Source: Lycorma delicatula (lineage: Eukaryota; Arthropoda; Insecta; Hemiptera; Fulgoridae). From it: 64,000 nt of DNA. Positions 59,136 to 64,000 of the stretch are shown here, in pieces; positions within the stretch are counted from its first letter, which is position 1; every line of letters begins with the position of its first letter. A program made the position numbers and the translations under genes. The stretch is taken from contig NC_134455.1 of the NCBI RefSeq assembly GCF_047948215.1, forward strand, positions 344,992,997 through 345,056,996, given 5' to 3'. The notes below the pieces were generated by a model. The model worked only from the letters and a program-made list of their open reading frames with translations. It ran no database searches and was not told where the DNA came from.

Positions 59136-60940
59136 CTGAAAATGATTGATTGAGTTTTCCCTTTTATTGATGCTACTTTCATGTACAATTTTGTAATCGG
59201 AAATCAATTATAATAAACCCTGAATAATATTTCTTTTTTTGTTTTTTAAGATGAATGGAGATTGGAATTACGTTCGAATCATTTTTTTGCAGTTCGTGAA
59301 TTTGATAAGATTTGAATTGGAGGTGGCATTGCAAAAGAATTTTCAATATTTTTGCACGTTTCTCCCGACGCGATTCCTCTTCAGTACATCCTTTAAAATT
59401 TCAAGTTTTATAATAATGCGCTAGGTGGAGTCCTAGTTTATTTTAGTCAGTCTCAAATTGAGGTAGCTTATCTGTAGAATATAGTTTGACCGCCTACTCA
59501 GCTATCAAAGAAAATTAATTACAACTTGCAGCTTCCTCCAACCAAAATATGAATGAAAAACTTCTTTTATTATTACACGACTGCCCAAAAAGGAATGTAA
59601 TATATTTCGGGTGTATGTATGTTTGTTTGTTCCACCGTAGCAGCTCAATGGGTGAACCCATTTAGATGTATGACTTCGCGTTGGAATCCTTACGTTACCA
59701 GAAGTGTCATCATAGGCTGTATAAATAAATATATATATGAAGGTGATTCAAAAGAAAAGAGAAATAAATAATCTGGAAACTGAGTGTAGAAATCTATATG
59801 GGATTTTAATCCCCTTTCTTTTTTTTATTTTATATTTAGTAATTATGTATTTTGTGATACAAAGTTTTCACCGTGGTTTTCCTTCAAATATCCCAGCAAC
59901 TAAAGGAGAAGTTCCTTTTTTCTATAGAATAGCATATCTTCCCACTCCTACATAATTTATATTTTATGTATAATATCTTCATGTTCTTAATATAATTAAC
60001 TGATGTTTCTGCGATGCTGTTCTTATTAAGATTTTTACTGCAGCTTTCCTTGATTGATCCATTCAATTATTGGATCAGTTCCTCTTTTCACCCAGGAATT
60101 TATCATTATCACCCCTTTCCTGGTGTGATATACATAATAACATATAGGTGCATCAAAATAAATATTTTATTTCGTATATTATATTTTATTTTATATAATA
60201 ATATATTATGTATTATTACGTATCGATCGAAATAAAATATTTATTTATTTATTAACCACCTTTTCAAATTCTATTCTAATATAGCAGATGATTAGAAGAA
60301 ATATAATACTAAATTCAGGTTAAAATTGGAAACAAATTGTTTTATAAACATTAATTTAAAATGCTTGCAATAATTTCTATTAAAAAAGTAATAATTACAA
60401 AAAAGTTAAAAAAGAAACATATTACGTATTTTACCATCAATAAATCACCAGGGAATACAGAAGAAAAAGACATAAGATTTGGAACACTAACAAGAGACAA
60501 TGTTGTAATAAAAGTTTACGGTGACATTTGACAAGACAAGAGGGGGAAAAAACAAGTACATACTGGAAAGAAATCTACCATAAGGAACCATCAGCTCCAA
60601 CAATAACAAGAATAAGTGTAAAACTCTAGTCTCATCGTTAACGAGCAAAACAAAAATGAATAAGTTACACGCTAATAAAACTCAATCGGCATTAGTACGG
60701 GAGGCTTCGGGATGTTTTTAATCGGCCTTGTCATAATTATTATTAGATACAATTATTAACTTCAAACTTGTAAATAAATACGAAGAAGAACAAAAGTAAC
60801 ATTAAAAAAAACATTACGTTTAGTTATAAAAAAAAACCAACGAAAGAAAATACACATGTTCGCCGATGAGAATTATTCTTTTCCTTCCTTTTTTTTAGAA
60901 AAAGAATGAATTTTTAGTTTGTGAAAGAAAATAATAAAAC
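59136..60940. other. AT-rich sequence, nothing firmly recognised
   Basis: Bases 59560-59720 ('ACGACTGCCCAAAAAGGAAT', 'TGTTCCACCGTAGCAGCTCA') look repeat-like in style but have no second copy here. Confidence 0.35.
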
Positions 60941-61040
60941 CCAGCCTCCGTGGCGCAAATGGTAGCGTCTCGGTCTTTCATCCGTAGATCCCGGGTTCGA
61001 ATCCCGATCAGGCATGGCATTTTCACACACGCTACAAATC
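60941..61040 (+). repeat. tRNA-derived SINE-2, best-preserved copy
   Basis: 'GCCTCCGTGGCGCAAATGG' holds an A box. 'TAGCGTCTCGGTCTTTCATC' corresponds to the anticodon arm. 'CCCGGGTTCGAATCCCG' is a perfect B box and T arm, followed by 'ATCAGGCATGGCATTTTCAC' and 'ACGCTACAAAT'. The acceptor stem pairs only at its outer four bases, so this is not a working tRNA gene. The shared 3' part in six copies identifies a SINE. Confidence 0.85.
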
Positions 61041-61084
61041 ATTTATCTCATAAATGAGACTCTTATGGGCTGTCTCAAGCCCAT

Positions 61085-61902
61085 AAAGACACGCGGATTC
61101 GCATTTGTTCTAAGCTCAAAAAGGGTTTGAAGCGGAAAGTAATTGGTTTGGTTTGCTTGGCATTTCTCCAGCCACCACCCCATTCGGTCGCCCTAAAGAA
61201 TAAGACCGAATGTCTGTGCACAAACGGCTACTGAGTATCGAAACAGTTTAGCGACCATTGTCCTAATTAGCTCCTAAAGCTAACCAAAAAGCGGAAGGTA
61301 ATGATAACTTTCTACTTAACAAACCTGGATACACCATTTCTAGCCCGAATCCAAACAGTAAAATCTTGAGTGTAAACATCAGGATTCGCCCACAAAATAA
61401 TTCAAAACTCACGTTTCAGCCGGTAAAGTGATGTTAACGGTCTTCTGGGGCTAGCAAGGCCCAACTTTTAGCGACGAGTATTAAGAAGAACAAGGTACCG
61501 TAAACAGTAAATACTATTCTAACATGATTCAACAGAAAGTGAGACCCGCGATAGGACGAAAACGTCAGGGCGCTCTCTAAAAGATGTGATTCTCTTGCAT
61601 GAAAACGCGTTCGCGTGCCCCCACTCACAGACGGGGAGAAACGCTCGAGAGGTCGGGTTGGGAGGTGTTGCCACATCCTCCTTAAGGCCTGTACCTCGCC
61701 CCGTCCTATTTTCATTTGTTCGGCCCGCTCAAAGACTTTTTACGCAGCAAGACGTTCGACAACAACGAAGCGGTCAAAAAAGCAGAACACGAGTGGTTCA
61801 TACAGCAAGGTAAAGACGTCTACGCTGCAGGAATCAGAAAGCTCACAGAACTGTAGGCCAAGTTATCAATTTGTCTTGTTAATTATTGAACGTCCCTCGT
61901 AC
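61085..61902 (+). pseudogene. mariner transposase remnant, second copy of the 17.8 kb family
   Basis: Collinear with 18345-19083: 'ACTCGGATTCGCATTTGTT' corresponds to 'ACGCGGATTCGCATTTGTT' here, and both share 'TCAACAGAAAGTGAGAC' and 'ACGTCAGGGCGCTCTCT'. It ends in GAACGTCCCTCG at 61888-61899, the mariner right end. The left third, with its TIR, is missing and is replaced by the SINE-2 region. 'ILLHENA' stands for 'LLHDNA', so the second catalytic Asp reads Glu. Many stops. Confidence 0.88.
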
Positions 61903-62959
61903 AGAAATTTTAAATATTTACAAATTCACTAGATTTGGTGCTTATTAAAGCCGTTAAACAGATGACTAATACAATTAAATTAAGGTAATAATAATCCTTA
62001 AATACTAAAAAGAAAACAACTAGAAAGTATCTCAACACCTTTAACTTAAAAAAAGAAATCCGGGAAAAGATAACAGCACGCCCGTAAACAGAAATTTTTC
62101 ATTCACCGCAAATATTTTTACGGTAGTTTTGAGCGGGCTTCGATCAATTCCGTCCGCCTATATCTGAATTCCTTTTTCAAACCGGTCAATTGCATCCCCG
62201 TAATTGGTAACAATAACGGTTCAACACCACCAACCCATCTGCTTTTTGTATTTATACCTTTTTCGGGATTTATTCCTCATTTATTTGTTTTAGTGCTGTC
62301 AGATTGTGGACACTGGAAAAACCTGTCCTCGAATACAGTATGTACAGGATATCTACGTGAATTGTTACCGATAAAATAAAGCAACATAGAATATTGAAAA
62401 AAAAATTTTAAATAGACAAACAGCAGCAAAAAAAAAAATATGTAAAAATAAAAAATAAATACAAATAAAATTTGCAAAGAAAATTGACAAAACTATTGCA
62501 GTGGCTAGACATAACAAATACTGTAGTTTCCTTTCAAAGGATATCTACAGGTGATAATCACAATAAGTGGGATATATGTTTTTGCCTTTCACTAGGATAT
62601 TTAAACCACAAATGAATGATTAAAGGAAGATACATAGTTTCTGTACTATTATTATGATCAATTTTAGAATAGCAAAGTAAAATTTCCTACGAGGTACGCA
62701 AATGACCGGGGTTCTTTTTAAGACGGACGTAACTGACCGACATCCGTTTTGAAAGAGGACAAAATATAGAGGACAAAACTAATATTATTTAATTTTTTGT
62801 TTTAAAAAAATAAAAAAATTTATATATATATACATATAGAGAGGGAGGGAGAAAACTAAATGAGTGAGGTGTGTGTGTGTAAGCGCATGCTAAATACAAT
62901 TCACTTGCCAAGCCGACGTAGCTGCAGACGTTGTGCAAATGTGTAAATCTACCGGTAAA
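61903..62959. other. AT-rich sequence, nothing recognised
   Basis: A short TA/GA stretch lies at 62821-62852. No element or exon supported. Confidence 0.4.
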
Positions 62960-63105
62960 CATATAATCTTGAACAGACTCAGGCCGACCACGCCTGAGAT
63001 GTGTGGTTAATTGAAACCCAACCACCAAAGAACATCGGTATCCACAGTCTAGCATTCAAATCGATATAAAAAACAGGACTCGAACTCTCGACTTCAAAAA
63101 TAAGG
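62960..63105 (-). mobile_element. SINE-1 fragment
   Basis: The minus strand holds 'CGAGTTCGAGTCCTG'-like B box remains near 63075, then 'GATTTGAATGCTAGACTGTG' and 'CAATTAACCACACATCTCAG'. The head and the 3' end are both lost. Confidence 0.75.
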
Positions 63106-64000
63106 TAAATACACAATGAGGAGTTTAACCGCTATAGTACGAGTATACCTATAGTTTTCAGTTATACTAGCTATGGTTTTCAAATATAAAACATACATAA
63201 ATAGCAATGTTTATACTTCTAAACGATATAAGTTTTTCTATTAGAACGCTAAAACGTTACCTTTTTGCTATTAGACGACCAAAATTAAAAAATATAGTAT
63301 AAATCATACTAATTTCGAAATCGGTGCACAGTTCAATATATGTTCAAAAGTAAAAAGCTAGACAAAAAACATCTAGCGAATACAACCATCTCAAAACAAT
63401 ATATTTTCTGAATGAGAGCACCATTATTTGATGGAATCACTGTAGGCCTCATTTCAAACTAGACGTGAACAAATATTTAATGGCCACCATTTCTGGTTGT
63501 CGTAACGCAACGTTCTAGATGTCAAGAATTTTGTTTTTCAATGTCTTTACAATTATGTATCGCAAATATACCGTTACCATTTAAAGGTTTTGAAATGCCC
63601 TTCCGTCCGGATTTGCTCGGACTTGTTGAACTCGTAAAAAAATACTTTCTTTTAAAATAGTAGCATTTTTAAAACTTTTCATCTTTCTACGTTTAACGGT
63701 TTAAAACTTATTTAAAGCATTCTCAACTGTATTAATACCCTATTTAAATACAATTAAATATACGATTCAACGAATTCAGTAAAATTTTTACCAGTAATAA
63801 TGCACATTAAGGGGAAAAAACCACAAAAATTAAAAAATAATTATTTTCAAATGCACTACAACTCTGAAAATTAACATTTACGTTCTGCAGTAAACGGACA
63901 TGCAGTTTACGTTCATGCAGTTTAATAATACACGTAAATACACATTAAAAATGTAATACTGTTAACAGAGATTAAATTTGTTATAAAATACGTGCCCGGT
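63106..64000. other. AT-rich sequence, nothing recognised
   Basis: No exon, repeat copy or RNA gene supported. Confidence 0.4.

Noticed and set aside
60941..61015. Possible functional tRNA gene
   Set aside because: Good A and B boxes, but the acceptor stem pairs at only four outer bases, and the same sequence with the same 3' tail recurs in five diverged copies, so it is a SINE.
62789..63055. 88-codon minus-strand frame
   Set aside because: It is a translation through a SINE-1 fragment and a TA/GA tract.

Overview
The window looks like nuclear DNA from an insect. It is AT-rich, has compound TA/GA and TA/CA microsatellites and exons with GT-AG splice sites, and carries many decayed Tc1/mariner transposons plus tRNA-derived SINEs. 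The transposase families (mariner with GAGGGRCGTTC ends, lineages ending in 'DVCR..NGAHIE', Tigger/pogo, a DDE family with 'HHPDLNPTEMIW') are common in insects. A hemipteran is my guess from general familiarity and is not shown by the sequence. There is no bacterial, organellar or viral gene, no CRISPR array and no intact tRNA or rRNA gene.

The one convincing host gene is on the minus strand. Two exons are visible, 28818-28997 (180 bp) and 2177-2344 (168 bp). Each has an acceptor, a donor and a single open frame, and the phases match. If they are neighbours they join through a Ser codon across a 26.5 kb intron. The 115 encoded residues are rich in Ser, Arg, Pro and Tyr and look like a disordered linker; I do not recognise the protein. 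The rest of the gene lies outside the window or in exons I could not find. A GC/CpG-rich block at about 14290-15050 inside the intron could be an internal promoter. An exon-like island at 39986-40108 upstream could be a 5' UTR or a stop-containing cassette exon.

Mobile DNA fills much of the remainder. There are eleven transposase remnants: 0.6-1.3 kb, 17.8-19.1 kb, 19.9-21.1 kb, 25.7-27.0 kb (Tigger/pogo), 32.9-33.5 kb, 36.5-37.2 kb, 41.9-43.0 kb, 43.8-44.4 kb, 49.3-50.7 kb, 53.1-54.4 kb, and 58.8-59.1 with 61.1-61.9 kb as further fragments. One LINE reverse-transcriptase fragment lies at 5.0-6.2 kb. Every one carries stops or frameshifts. Two tRNA-derived SINE families recur: SINE-1 (about 290 bp, nine copies) and SINE-2 (about 90 bp, six copies). 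One SINE-1 copy still has a perfect 12-bp target-site duplication.

Several repeats have no protein. They include a 455-bp foldback element with about 200-bp arms and an 8-bp duplication (8255-8709), its short relative (40367-40540), a 0.8-kb repeat present twice 2.4 kb apart (38.3 and 40.7 kb), a family beginning ACTTCCTTGTAC (10.6, 31.0, 52.5 and 57.3 kb), and a set of strong hairpins (7.4, 15.5, 36.1, 37.6 and 41.5 kb). I found no new enzymatic system. The novelty is in structured non-autonomous elements and in the unidentified large-intron gene.
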